Of a DNA stretch of 64,000 bases, positions 48,190-59,026 are shown piece by piece (positions within the stretch are counted from its first letter, which is position 1; every line of letters starts with the position of its first letter). This DNA comes from Dicyema japonicum. Taxonomy: Eukaryota > Dicyemida > Rhombozoa > Dicyemidae. The position numbers and the translations under genes were made by a program. Location of the stretch: positions 1,192,360 to 1,256,359 of the forward strand of contig RDEW01000001.1 of assembly GCA_011109175.1 (NCBI GenBank), written 5' to 3'. The notes under the pieces were generated by a model. The model saw only the letters and a program-made list of their open reading frames with translations, did not search any database and was not told the origin of the DNA.

Positions 48190-48510
48190 TTAATTGGAAA
48201 AAGCTGAATGTGTTAAAAAACTTATCGGGAAGATGGAAGATCGGTACTCACCCAGTTTTGAGGAACGTGTACAAATAGTACATCTCATATGATGGACATC
48301 GTGGGACCGTCCATATCTTGGACGAATAATAGAAAGATTGAGGAAATGTAAAGAGGGCGTTGTGGTGAATATCGATCGGGATTGATTCCTCTGGAAACTC
48401 CTATGCGACTGGACTCTGAGAGGATCTCCCTCCGTTAATTCAGTTAGTCGCCCAGTGTGGTCATTTGTTAGCGCGAGAGAGGAACATCGGGACAAGATGA
48501 GGACTTTGTG
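48190..48510 (+). mobile_element. LINE C-terminal remnant
   Basis: Decayed frames give LSGRWKIGTHPVLRNVY, comparable with LTGLWKIGHHPILKTLY at 43.4 kb, then near 48450 SRPVW and SAREEHRDKMRTLW, a LINE C-terminal phrase also seen at 42.3 kb. Confidence 0.55.
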
Positions 48511-48821
48511 GACTCATTAAGAACCCTAGAGAAACTGTTTCCGAAAAAGATATGTCGGGTGTTGTATGGATATATGTGACTAAAAAATTCAAAACCGAAA
48601 TACTTAGTTAGTTAAAGCTCTTCGCGTAGCCCTAAAAGGGTTCGGTTAAGCCATGCTCTACAGTCATCCTTCCGTACTGACAGTTTTTAATTTAAGTCGT
48701 CTTATCGTTTAAATATTTGTGCCAGAGCTCATTCGATCGTTTTGTTTTTTCTTTGAAGCACTTTTATTCGAATTTGAACTTCCCAGTTTCGAACGTGTTT
48801 CCTTTACCGTTCCGACAATTA

Positions 48822-49080
48822 TTACGGGGTCATGACGATTCTCTGATTGGGGAGTAAGATAATCCGGTAGTTTCCAAAGGTTCCTTCGTATCCAAGGGCA
48901 ATCTGTGTCTTTTGTAAACAGCAGATGTCAATTTTGTAACGTGACAGATCTTCAGATAGTGTTCTCCCTCTTGAATAGAGATGAGAAGGCCTCGAACGTT
49001 GTATGTGGCGATGATGAACAAGGAGTTTGAATCTAAGCATGATGAAAGACATATTTTTCCGTGGAAAAACGGAATCACGT
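48822..49080 (-). mobile_element. LINE AP-endonuclease fragment
   Basis: The minus strand, in two overlapping frames, gives FIIATYNVRGL followed by LSEDLSRYKIDICCLQKTQI and EGTFGNYRIILLPNQ. This is the N-terminal catalytic start of a LINE endonuclease (TYNVRGL, then the CCLQET box with catalytic Glu replaced by Lys). Confidence 0.75.
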
Positions 49081-49499
49081 CACCACTTCAACCAATATTC
49101 AAAACCGAAATAATTCTAGGAATTAATGTTTCAAGTGATTCTGTCAATCAACTGAAATTTATTGAAGTGATCGAAAACTTCCTAGACACTTCCACTACCA
49201 AACTGATTAGAATTCTCCTATCAGATACGGAGCTCTCAGTTAGGATTGGAGAAGTGCTATCCAAGTCATTCACGATTATAGCAGTACCTTCAAGGAGATC
49301 CGTTATCCACTATTTTATTCGTTACATGTATGGAATAGACACTTAGAGAACTGACAGACATTGGCTTTGCCCCAGATGATGAGGACTGTTAATGACGAGT
49401 GCAAAAGAGCCAAATTAGATTTACTAGAATAAGTGGTTCTGGAATACCTGAGAGTCTTAAAAAATAAAAAGTAGAATTTAAGTCTTTACTTTATAAAAA

Positions 49500-50135
49500 A
49501 TGAATTATATCGAAGCAACGAGAAAAGTACAGGACAATCTGAATAAGCTAAGTTTATGGCTTTGGGAAAATCAATTTACTGCTAGCCCGAAGTCGGTGTT
49601 GACTCTATTCACGACAAACAGAAGACTAGGAAAGTATCAATTGACACACTGGATGAGAAGAATATCCCGCAAAACAAATACCAGAAAATCCTGGGAATTA
49701 CCTTCGACACCTTCTAACCTTTACAAAACATGTCGAAAATATGTCATTGACTTGTACAGGAAAATCAACTTCCTGAACGCGTTCTTGGAAACCTAAGAGA
49801 CAAAAAAAAATCTGAGTGGACTGGATGTCATATACAAACAGTTCATCGAGGCTACAATAGGATACGCATGTAATGTCTGGAGATCTAACCTGCAACATTC
49901 AAGTGAAAGCAGCAAATCTACTAAGGAAATATTCCCGTGTGAAAATCCTACCCAGAAACCTAGAAAATATGATAGAGGCGACTGGAGCAGTGCTCCTGCG
50001 AAAGACTCGAGTATGCGGACGCCGTCCATATCGGAAATGCGCAGGAACGAAAAAGATGCGGAGACTGTTGAGGGAGGCTGGAATCACCCGAATTTTGTTA
50101 ATTTTGGATATGACGGTGGTTTTCTGGTTCAATAA
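49500..50135 (+). mobile_element. Jockey-like LINE RT C-terminal remnant
   Basis: The main frame begins ATRKVQDNLNKLSLWLWENQ then FTASPKSVL(T)LFTTNRR, the region after the YADD box. It continues in other frames with KILGITFDTFLTFTKHVENM, DVIYKQFIEATIGYACNVW and a C-terminus near GWNHPNFVNFGYDGGF. A tail with AATAATAATAATT follows. It is a dead copy related to 43154-43740. Confidence 0.72.
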
Positions 50136-50899
50136 TAATAATTCATTAAGACGACAAGCATATCTCTTCCTACCTTATTTTACTGCCCTTGCAAAATTGT
50201 TAGTTAATTGCCACGACCTCACTAACTTGTGGAGACGGCTGCAATCAAGGGTCCAATGTTTGGCCCTCTCACAAGTCCTTTAGTTTCATTGGTGGTCCTG
50301 GTCCGGAAAGGTAGATAATATCTCTAGTTGGTTAGATGAAGGGAGGCAGAACTCTGATCCATCCCAGAGATGAAAATGTCTGGAGCGGATTTGGGATAGG
50401 ATTCTTTTTGAATCGCTATCGATGATTGCTTTTGAATCGTCTATTGGCGGGGGTGAGTTTTCTAGCAGGGCTTTTCTTTTTAAGGAACGATAGTGTCAGT
50501 TTTTTATTCCAAGACCACCGTTAAACCAAAAAACAAACTGTGACCTCGAGAAATATTTTCAAAGCAAGATTCTTCCCGGGAATGGAGTCGAAGACATTGC
50601 CTATGCGTGTGCATAGAACCCTCTTCTGTTGTGAAAAGCCAGAGTGAATGAAGTCATCCAGGGAGACTGGCAGTTGATCGGTCTTTTTGATGGAAATGTC
50701 TGTCAGGAAGAATGTCCTTGATTTTCACAAGGATGAGCTCTCCAAGAATTTGGACAGTGAACATAGAATATAACACGTGCCCATTTCGTTCTCTGTATTT
50801 TGAGTTTTTTAGCTTTTATTTCATCATTCAACGATTTTATACGGAGTCTTGCTTCAGGAGAAAGATCTCCCTCTTGATCTTCAACAGGGTTATGGTGGC

Positions 50900-51570
50900 T
50901 ACTGGTGTCATAGATGAAGGAACAATAATTTATTCTTGTAGAAAGAAGAGAGGATCAGAGTGTGATGTCCGGCGACGTTGGCTGATCTGAGATTCTGTTT
51001 GGCGTTCTCGTGTTTTCGGAAGGGCAGAGGAACGTCTGCGACAGCAGTAAATTTCCCCTTCCATCTGCGGGATGGCTTGTCAGCCAGAAGGGTGTTAAGG
51101 TCCCCACGGATCAAAACTTCATTTAAACTCTTCAGAACTGACAGGTCCACCAATGAGATTTTTTGGGCATGACTCAGGAGGAGGTACATAAATATTCACT
51201 AAAAACAATTTTCCACTTCTAGTTCTGACAGATATCCTGATGATCTCAGTTATTTTATCATTTCCCAGGAGTTTATTTTCGGTGGATTATCGTCGTATTT
51301 ACGGCCCTTCCCGATGAACGTGAGGAGCCCTCCACCCCGTTTCCTATAACTATCAGCCCGTATTATGTTAAATCCAGTAAAAAAGGCGTATGTCATAAAC
51401 GATAGCTTCGACTCTTGAGTGAGTATTATGTCAATCTTGAAATTTAAAATAAGTGCTCTAAATTCCATAATTTTAATTCCATTCAAGTTCATTTGAATAA
51501 CAGACATCCGATCTTTTGGTTTGCCTCGATCTGAAACAGGCAAGGAAATAAATTCGTCGACCGGAAACAA
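50900..51570 (-). mobile_element. LINE AP-endonuclease domain remnant
   Basis: On the minus strand, SVIQMNLNGIKIMEFRALIL then FKIDIILTQESKLSF and GFNIIRADSYRKRGGGLLTF form the N-terminal half of an AP-endonuclease (catalytic N and E of QES). Further down (51189-50908) are ISLVDLSVLKSLN, RGDLNT (decayed GDxN) and LLADKPSRRWKG. RT is missing downstream. Confidence 0.75.
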
Positions 51571-51642
51571 GATATTAATATACGTTTTATCAAATATAAT
51601 CTATAATCTTTTTTTTCTATAAAATATTCGATGAAAGTTAAT

Positions 51643-51714
51643 GGCTCTATAGCTCAGTGGTAGAGCGTCTGTCTCGTAAACAGAAGGTCGTGGGTTCGAT
51701 CCTCACTGGGGCCT
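51643..51714 (+). tRNA. tRNA-Thr(CGU)
   Basis: This gives a full cloverleaf: a 7-bp acceptor stem (GGCTCTA with TGGGGCC, including G-U pairs), D arm (GCTC..GAGC), anticodon stem TCTGT/ACAGA closing loop CTCGTAA with anticodon CGT, and T arm GTGGG-TTCGATC-CTCAC. The A box (TAGCTCAGTGG) and B box (GGTTCGATC) are intact. There is no intron and CCA is not encoded. A T-rich stretch follows about 8 bp downstream. Confidence 0.95.
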
Positions 51715-51719
51715 AAAAA

Positions 51720-52685
51720 ATATTTTATTAAACGGGTTAATAGTGAGTCAGCGATAATTTATAATTTTTTTGCTGGAACTGACATCTAATTACCGTTAGA
51801 AATAACCCTTCTAGGTTTCTTCTCTTCAATCAAGGCCATTAGCGTTCTTCCACACCAGATCATACACTATCTAAACGCATCTCAGGCAAGCTTTTAATAA
51901 GTCTTGGTGAAGAACATCGAATACATCTAAACTTGGACCTCCCCAAACACATAGAGAATCAGCACCAGTGGAATTGTCTATTTTGCATCAACACTATAAC
52001 AAATTCTTTGCCTCCAGATCTATTAATAAGAGCTTTTTCCTGAGTATTACTTAAGAAATTTCTGACAATGACTGAATTCAAAAATTGTTAAGTATCCTCT
52101 ACATCTGGAACCGCTCAGATTTGACTAAGGGATAAAAAGGTCTCATAGGATGACTTGGTGTGAAATACCTAGCTTTGGACATAATTTTTGTTGTTGACTT
52201 TTCCTATTTTCCAACCTTGCACTGGCAGCTACTCCCACAAGAATAGCATCAGTAATGCCACCCAATATCTTGGACTTATTAAATGAAATTTAAACAATTC
52301 CCTCGTCTCCTTTGAAACACTTCTAGACGATGTAAGGGTCATGGTATCCGACGAATAGACGGACTATCTTAAACATCATTGTTCACGTGGTGGAGATGTC
52401 GATAGAAAGAAACTGTACCCTCTACCATCCAAAACTTCCTAACTCTGTGTTAAGCATCATTATCACGAAAGTATTTGATGGTGAAGCTTTATTTGGTTCA
52501 TGAATTTTTTGAACTGTATAGGCGGTTACAAGAGGTCAGATGCTGCAGTTTCAGTGCCACGGACTCAAGGATTCTACATAACGGAGAAATGAAAAAATCT
52601 TCAAAGCAAGATCGAGCGTTGTATAAAAATCAAAAGAAAATATTCGGGGCTGACAGAGTTGTATCCGATCTTTGTTGAGACATTC
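51720..52685. other. Intergenic region, no confident gene
   Basis: A short open stretch near 51885-52030 reads HRIHLNLDLPKHIENQHQWN then CLFCINTITN and could be a gene fragment. Near 52550-52600 the sequence ACTCAAGGATTCTACATAAC begins a zone leading into repeat R1. Neither could be tied to a family. Confidence 0.3.
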
Positions 52686-52689
52686 CTCT

Positions 52690-52935
52690 CTCTTCCTATT
52701 AGAGTAGCGTCATGTGATCACCTGTCTAGGTGGCGCCCAGTGCCAGGCCGGCACGAAAAGGATCATTTGCTGTTCCCCAGTCTACTGGAGGGGTTTCCAT
52801 AACTGCAAGTATGGACGTCTTTTACTCTTAATGTTGATTTCGAAAGGACTCTGTTTCAGTGGAAGTGGAAACTGGATACACTTAATTAGTTGTTTACTTT
52901 AACTTCCTTCTCGGTGTATCCGGGGTTAATAAATA
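52690..52935 (+). repeat. Dispersed repeat R1, long copy (direct)
   Basis: This is the copy inverted with respect to 45905-46142. Its last 75 bp also match 8011-8090. It ends in GGGGTTAATAAATAAATAA, like a retroelement 3' tail. Confidence 0.85.
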
Positions 52936-53400
52936 AATAAGGATTCCTTAAATGATATTTGCAATAAAATATTATTTCCTAATTTTCTTCCTAAAAGTAG
53001 GAAGTGTTTGTCTTCCTCAAGAGGCAGGGGTGTCTGGCAACAGTCAGAAACCACCATATTCGTAGAACCTAATGGCTCGCCGGTTGATCCCTGGGCCTAT
53101 CGTGAGAGAGGACACCGTTCAATTATGTCGGTAGGGATAGTTGGAACTTAGTAAATTTTCTTGATGTGAAAAAAAATATATTTTCTAAATTTGGAGATAA
53201 TTTATGAGTTTTGTTAAATTCTTATTTTTGGCCAACCTTACATTTTCATTAATTATTGCGGTAAATTGAATATTATTGCGAATGCACTGTGATTCTTGCT
53301 AAAAATTTGTGCTCAGTGCCGTGAATCTGCGAAGGAAGTAAAAATTCTAAATTTGTCATTAAATTAAGATAAATTTGTTTTTCGCGTAAATTTAACGAAA

Positions 53401-53820
53401 ATGCTATTTCTCTTAGTGTTAGCTGCTCTGGGAAAGTTTTCAAATAGCACAGACAACGCGTGCAGCAAATATATTGCCACAACACTCAACAACAATCAGC
53501 GTTATTTAATGGTTTACACGGGAACTGAGGAACATGGCTGGAGGAGCTTCAAGGTTCAGGATAAAACCGTTTTCATTGGGAATGATACTTCCAAAATTGG
53601 ATTCTGTGGAAGTGGAAATTACATCATCAAAAAAACTCCACAGGAAAAAGAAGTTGTGAGCATTTATTCCTTTGCTGAAGATGGAATCATTTATGGGAAA
53701 ATGAAGACAAGTATACAGCTAGAATGTGTCGACAACACAGTCACTAAAAAGTCACGCAAATCACCCGTTCTTGGATGTCTTGGAGCCTTTGTTTCTTTTC
53801 TTATTTTAAATGAACTCTGA
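53401..53820 (+). CDS. Small secreted protein, possibly GPI-anchored; family unknown
   Basis: This intronless ORF of 139 residues has MLFLLVLAALGKFSNST as a signal peptide. A middle domain has three cysteines (ACSKY, GFCGSG, LECVD) and two N-glycosylation sites (NST, NDT). After a basic stretch (KKSRKS) there is a hydrophobic C-terminus VLGCLGAFVSFLILNEL with nothing after it. A signal peptide plus a terminal hydrophobic segment suggests GPI anchoring or a very short type I anchor. AATAAA follows the stop at once (TGAAATAAA). I do not recognise the domain. Cell-surface exposure is an inference. Confidence 0.7.
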   Translation: MLFLLVLAALGKFSNSTDNACSKYIATTLNNNQRYLMVYTGTEEHGWRSFKVQDKTVFIGNDTSKIGFCGSGNYIIKKTPQEKEVVSIYSFAEDGIIYGKMKTSIQLECVDNTVTKKSRKSPVLGCLGAFVSFLILNEL

Positions 53821-54600
53821 AATAAATTTGTTTTTATTTTTGTCGCAAATTTATTAAAATATTCCTTTCAGAATTCTACAAATTCTGATTTTCGCGTAAG
53901 ACCGTGGTTAATTAGTCGAATGGCTAGGGATAGTGGCGTACCTCCCTTCTTCACTTCGAGATGGGTGAAAGACCACATCTTCCTTCTCGTGAGCATGGAG
54001 GGGGTGATGGACTCATGAGACATTGAAAACCCAAAATTTTGGAGGAAGTAAGTGTCGAATGCACTTATAACTCCTGTTCGAATCTCGCCCGGTCCAAAAT
54101 TGAAAGGACTTTGAGGATCATCTGTCTGAAGCTGCACGTGTAGGATTATAGTCGAAGGATAGTTCAACGCTCCAGTGGTGGTTTTGGATGATGAGAAACG
54201 ATGGATAAAAAACTGTTTTATTAAAATAAAAGAAACCGAAGGTCATAAAGCGGCAGCCCTGACCGCTATTACCTCTGAGGATGGCGAGCAAGGTTCGTTC
54301 AAATAGCCAGCAGCGCTCACGGAGATCTCTTTTTCGTGTAGAAATCCGATTCCCTAAACGACTCAGAAATTCAGCTTCGCAGCCGTAAGGGAACGAGACG
54401 TTTCAATCGCGGGTGGTACAAACAAAAAATCCTCGGGTAGGACCATGTACTTTTGATAGAAATGATAGATTTTATTTTTTGACATTGATTGACGTTGTTA
54501 CCGACATTCAACGTTAGAGGAATTTCCTCTTCTCTTCCAAAAACTTAGCTGACTAGAATCTCGTCCGTTATGGAGTCTCAGTCGCTTTCCTCCAAGAGAG
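53821..54600. other. Repeat-like noncoding stretch
   Basis: This holds a B-box-like TGTTCGAATCTCGC near 54074 and a block (GTGTAGAAATCCGATTCC near 54335) resembling the minus-strand SINE-1 copy at 58910. It is probably SINE debris. The 99-codon minus-strand ORF 53868-54167 runs across this and has no protein-like resemblance. Confidence 0.35.
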
Positions 54601-54980
54601 TAGGCTAAACTGAGATTTGGAGGAACTAGTGGAGCCATACAGGTTGATCTTCCTAACAGACCGGATCATCTGGGGGAAGGATATAACTTTCTTATTGCGA
54701 ATGTAGATTATAATAATCTATTTTATCGATGGAAATCCTCCGATCGAGATGGAGACTGTTTGGTCACATTTACTCGGACGTACTAACAAATCGTGTGATA
54801 AAAGAATATTTCATGAAACAAGGAAAATTATTCTGAGGAAAGCCCAGGAAACTCGACCTTCTGTGTTAAATGCAGAAATAAGAGGCGTCGACAGAAAAAT
54901 AAAAACGACCAACAATCTCGATAACTAAGAGAACTTGCGAAAAAGAGTGGATGAGACTGATACAAAGGGTGGTTGGCGTG
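54600..54980 (+). mobile_element. LINE family A C-terminal remnant
   Basis: The frame reads MEILRSRWRLFGHI then NRVIKEYFMKQGKLF and, after a stop, a GKPRKL basic box. It matches the C-terminal section of family A copies at 1.5, 28.5 and 63.4 kb. Stops show decay. Confidence 0.6.
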
Positions 54981-55129
54981 GCTCAAGGGACCCTTAACTG
55001 ACTATTTGTTTTTATGTGATCTCGGCTGAGCCTACAATAAGAATTAATTTTATTTTTGACATTGACAGTGTCAACGACTGTAGGTAGATCTTGCTTGTAC
55101 TCGCGACAATATGATTCTATGTATGTTGA

Positions 55130-55570
55130 TTATATTAACTCTAATTTTACAAGAAAATAAGTCGTCTTAAGTTTACCACGTGGAATGAGTTGATTTAAAG
55201 CTCCGAAAGATAATGGACACTTCCACGAACGGTGACCATTCCCAGGGATGTAAAAATCATCTCCGTTCGTGAGAGTATCTGATCGTACCGCAGTCGCATT
55301 TCCAACTACTTTTTTACTTATTCCCAACCCCTCAAGAGGTTTCGAGACAGATTTTGACAAAGCTGAAGTGATTTCCAAGGGTTGAGTATTTTTTAAGATT
55401 CTTGTAGTTTTGTCTATCGAAATCTGACAGTTCCTCGCCAGTATGGACTTTTATGGACTTGAAGGGAGCATCGTGCTGAGTTGAGTCGGGGTCACTTAGT
55501 TCTGGTTTGATAGTTGGTTTATTACACAGATAAAGGAGACATTTCCTTTTTGGCAACTTTGGGATTGGAC
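55130..55570 (-). CDS. Two overlapping unrecognised frames, possible decayed gene
   Basis: Minus-strand frames 55556-55332 (LPKRKCLLYLCNKPTIKPEL ... EELSDFDRQNYKNLKKY) and 55378-55130 (SKSVSKPLEGLGISKKVV ... RSWKCPLSFGALNQLIPRG) both look protein-like and overlap by 46 bp. One protein with a frameshift or short intron near 55350 is possible. I do not recognise a family. Confidence 0.3.
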
Positions 55571-55792
55571 CATTTTATAATGGTCCACTAACTCCGATCA
55601 ATCCAATAGTCCTCTTGTACTATCATCCTGAATTTTTCGCTATTTAATGAAAGTTAAATTTTTTTGATCTCTTCATTAAGCCTTGTATTCTGCTTCGAAA
55701 TATTACTTGGTTCCAAGAATCCAAAGTTTTTTTGATTACCAATAAAATATACATAGGTTCTTTAACTGATATTCAACCACCTATCATATACA

Positions 55793-56400
55793 TTCCGACC
55801 CCAAAATGGGGCAAAATTCCCTAATTTTGAGATTTTTCCCCAAAAATGATGGTTTTCTTAAAAGCTGAATAAAAATATGGAAAAATCACTTTTATAATAA
55901 AAATTAAAATTGTATTAAAAACAATATGAATCATTAGATTTTTATTTTTAGGTCCTCGTTATTCCAATAGTAATGATGTAGGAAGGAATTGCAACAATGT
56001 ACCATAAGGGTTATCTAACATAGTTGTAGGAAGCTACACCTACAGTCCATTGTTTTAAAGCGGATCCTAGAGAGCCTGACACTGGGTTAGGAGGCAGAGC
56101 CGGGAGATGCCATGTGGGCAAAGGGCTCAATTGGACAAGGCGCTCTCGGAGCAGTATCAGCAGAATCGAACCTGCCTAGGAGGTTGGCAAGCAGGCAGGT
56201 GAGGAGGGTTGTTGATTGTTAGATATTAACCTTTTCGTTAGTTAAATAAAACTGAGTTTAAATTCCGTTACTAATTTTCCCCATTTGGGGGTTTATTAAT
56301 AAAAAATTTCATTATTACCATTAAAATGATGAAAACTCCGTAAAATCGGGGTTTTACTTGCAGTTTGGGTTTCCCCAAAACGAGGTCGGATTGCACCTAG
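55793..56400. repeat. Possible MITE-like palindromic ends around the family R fragment
   Basis: ATTCCGACCCCAAAATGGGG at the left and, in reverse complement at the right, AATCCGACCTCGTTTTGGGG are imperfect inverted ends about 600 bp apart. Inner CCCC/GGGG stretches (TTTTCCCCATTTGGGGG near 56274) add to the palindromic look. The family R 3' fragment lies between them. Confidence 0.3.
56005..56262 (+). mobile_element. 5'-truncated family R LINE (3' UTR only)
   Basis: This is close to 34205-34490 over its whole length. Shared segments include AAGGGTTATCT, CCTACAGTCCA.TGT, TTAAAGCGGA.CCTAGAGAG, CTGACACTGG, ATTGGACAAGGCGCTCTCGG, AATCGAACCTGCCT and GGTTGTTGATT. It ends in GTTAGTTAAATAAA, like the long copy. 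Truncation at the 5' side with an intact 3' end is the signature of target-primed reverse transcription. Confidence 0.9.
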
Positions 56401-56853
56401 ATTTTTAAATGAGAAATAAGTCTTACAAAAACTCACTATGCTGATGATCCTTTAAGTGAGGAATCTCTCTGGATTCTCGTCCACGTCGGATAGGACCTCC
56501 CTTGTATCGGTCTGGGGTCACTTAATAAGTTGGGAACTTTCTCTCTTTTCCTTTTAACCTGGTGATCCTGAGGTAATAATAATCACTCTCGGAGAGCACT
56601 CCCTCGGTCGAGGAATTAGTCTTACAAATGACTCTCTGGTGACTGACGATCATTTACTAGAATCAGTCATACAAAGGGTCGTCCTATTAAATCAGAGGAT
56701 TTTTCCAATGAGAAAACTGAGTAAATAATCAAGTTCTAGTATATTAAACTACGTCAAATAATAAATCAATATTTTATTATAATTAGTCACATACAATTAT
56801 CTAAAAATTTTGCTAAAATGTTAAAATTAATGAAAACCGGCATTTCTCTGTAT

Positions 56854-58463
56854 CTAGTCTCTATTGTGAGGAATAGTGAGGATAGAGAGGCCCCAAAACA
56901 TGTTAGGGAGTAAGTGACCATAGCCAAAGTGACTGACTTTCTTAACAACACCTAAATAGGAAATGATGTATACTTGTCCAACGAAAGGAGTGATGAGACC
57001 GCCAATCCTCGAAAAGAAAGATCCAATGCCCAAAGCGAGGCCTCGTACGACTGTGGGGTACACCTTAGTCTCACTAATAAGCGACAACTTCAATGGTGTA
57101 GAGGTAGACTGTGTTAATAAGGACAGTGGTGGACGCCCTAATAAAGAAGGACACGGTTGTTTGTCCCGCGTGATTCATGCAGATGGCCATAATGGCAAAG
57201 AGGACACCATTAAGAACAAGATCACTGTAAGGGACCATTTTCGTCCAATGAGTGAAAGAATGAGGCAGTTAATGGGGATTGCTGGTGGATAAAAAGTAAA
57301 ATCACATAAAAATTCCCCCAAAGTGGAGATTAGGAGATTCAGCATCTCTGATGTTGTTGTCTTGGCACAGTATGACTTTACGTGCTGGTTAGAGTCATCT
57401 GGGATAAAGTAGCATCATTACCAGTGGAAGTACATGAGGGGAGATTGGATATCTCAGAGGAGGCCAAGACCATTCCGTAGTAAGAGAATGCAAAGACGAA
57501 CCACATGAGGGGTATTATCAATGATACCACTTTGTATCCTGGATTGAAGAAGTCGGTCACTTTGGCCCTCTTTTCCTAAGAATAACAATATTCTCAACAA
57601 TGTTAATAATTGGTAGCAATCTCCCTTCTGGAAGAGTCGTCTTGTTGATTTTAGAAGCCATTTCTAGAATCTTCTTGGCTTCCCCTTCTCGTCCTGCAGC
57701 CAGTAGAAATCTGACAGATTCAGGGAGAAACTAAAATTGAGATCAATAGTTACCTTAAAGAATACAATGGATAACCCAATTGGAATGGAGGACACAGCTA
57801 TAAGCCACCTCCAAGTCAGATTGGGGAGAATCATAAAGGCCAGAGATATTTCAAGGAAGGTGCCCACAGTCCAGAGAGCAGATAGCAACAAATAGGACGT
57901 AGCCCTTTTAGAAGAAGGCAAATATTCAGCCAACAAGGTTGAGCTATTTTACAAGAGCGGAGTACCCTTGTGCCGCCCCGCTATGGAGAATCCTACAAGT
58001 GCCCGAAGGAAAGCCATCCAAACGTAGGAGGGACTCAGAGAAGAAAGGAATCCGTAAAAGAATACGTTAATTGAGGACAGAAAAAGAGCATTCCATCTCC
58101 CAAATTTATCAGCAACATATCCCCAGAAGAGAGCCCCAATGGACATTCCAATAAACACACACTTGATTCATATATAAACTAAACTGTGGTTATCAGAGCT
58201 ACTTGGACGTCACTGAGCATCCAGTAGCACCTGAGAGGGGGAGACAGCACTGCCAGAAGCATCATCTCCATTGCATCAGTGCACTGTTTTTTAGTTTTTA
58301 ATATTACTGAAAGAAATGCGACTATTCCGATTATTCTGTACTGAAATTTTCCCATTCCGATAGAATCAATAGCCGTTTCCACAGAATAGAAGGTCCCCGA
58401 GTCTTCCTCCTTAATGAGAATTTCCTGATCATCGTCCTGCTGGCTCAACCCTACATTTTCCAT
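56854..58463 (-). CDS. SVOP: SVOP/SV2-like major facilitator transporter
   Basis: This is a twelve-helix organic-solute carrier of the synaptic-vesicle SV2/SVOP group. ATG 58463 gives an acidic N-terminus, then TAIDSIGMGKFQYRI, DAMEMMLLAVLSPPLRCYW, QVALITT, FIGMSIGALFWGYVADKFGR (the MFS signature G..aDrfGR), FLRALVGFSIAG, LLAEYLPSSKRA and LTWRWLIAVSSIP. The second half has DFFNPGYKVVSLIIPLMWFVFAF-type helices, LSLIGRK, TVYLYTIE, and VYPTVVRGLALGIGSFFSRI with GGLITPF. Introns of 22-25 nt fit at several places, for example after QVALITT and before VYPTVVRG. Single-base shifts are needed near 57970 (G3 run) and near 57205. The extreme C-terminus is uncertain. The SVOP order is clear even so. Confidence 0.85.
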
Positions 58464-58868
58464 AATCAATTTACTAATGATTTATTTAATTATTCTGTTT
58501 TAGGTCATCCAATTTATATTATTTAAAAAATTATAAATTTATAAATAAAATACATTTTAACCAATAAAAGGTTTAAACCCAAAACGACTACTTGAATCAC
58601 AGCAGGACATCATCCTCCTATTCAGCCTTGTAATTGTATTCCCAAAGCATGGGAAACTAATATGTCCATTATAAACGACTCGATGGCGTTTAAAAACAAC
58701 ATGCTGTTTTTGTGACAATTTTAAGTATGTTTAGCTCTTAATGAAGATATTCTGATAATACTCCACTTTATCAGCCATATTAGCTATAGCTCCTCTCAGG
58801 AAGGACACACACTTTAATTTAAGCAAAAATCAGGACTAATCGTAAGGGGAGAACCAAGGAATGCTCTT
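58464..58868. other. Intergenic AT-rich stretch
   Basis: Nothing recognisable lies between the SVOP-like gene start and the SINE-1 fragment. This presumably contains the minus-strand promoter, but no motif stands out. Confidence 0.4.
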
Positions 58869-58960
58869 CACTTTTTTTTTCTTTTTGTTAAGTGTGAGTC
58901 CTTTTGTAGAAATCCGGTTCCGCTGTGACATGTTCAGTGATGACGGTGTCACCTGTCAAA
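58869..58960 (-). mobile_element. SINE-1, 5'-truncated copy
   Basis: The reverse complement reads CACCGTCATCACTGAACATG, then CAGCGGAACCGGATT, then GACTCACACTTAACAAAAAG with AAAAAAAAA. It matches the body and tail of the SINE at 14582-14680 but lacks the tRNA-like head. Confidence 0.75.
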
Positions 58961-59026
58961 CGAATGCAAGATATTCAAATGAGGACAATAAATTAATAAA
59001 AATATAAAATAATTATTTAAATAATA

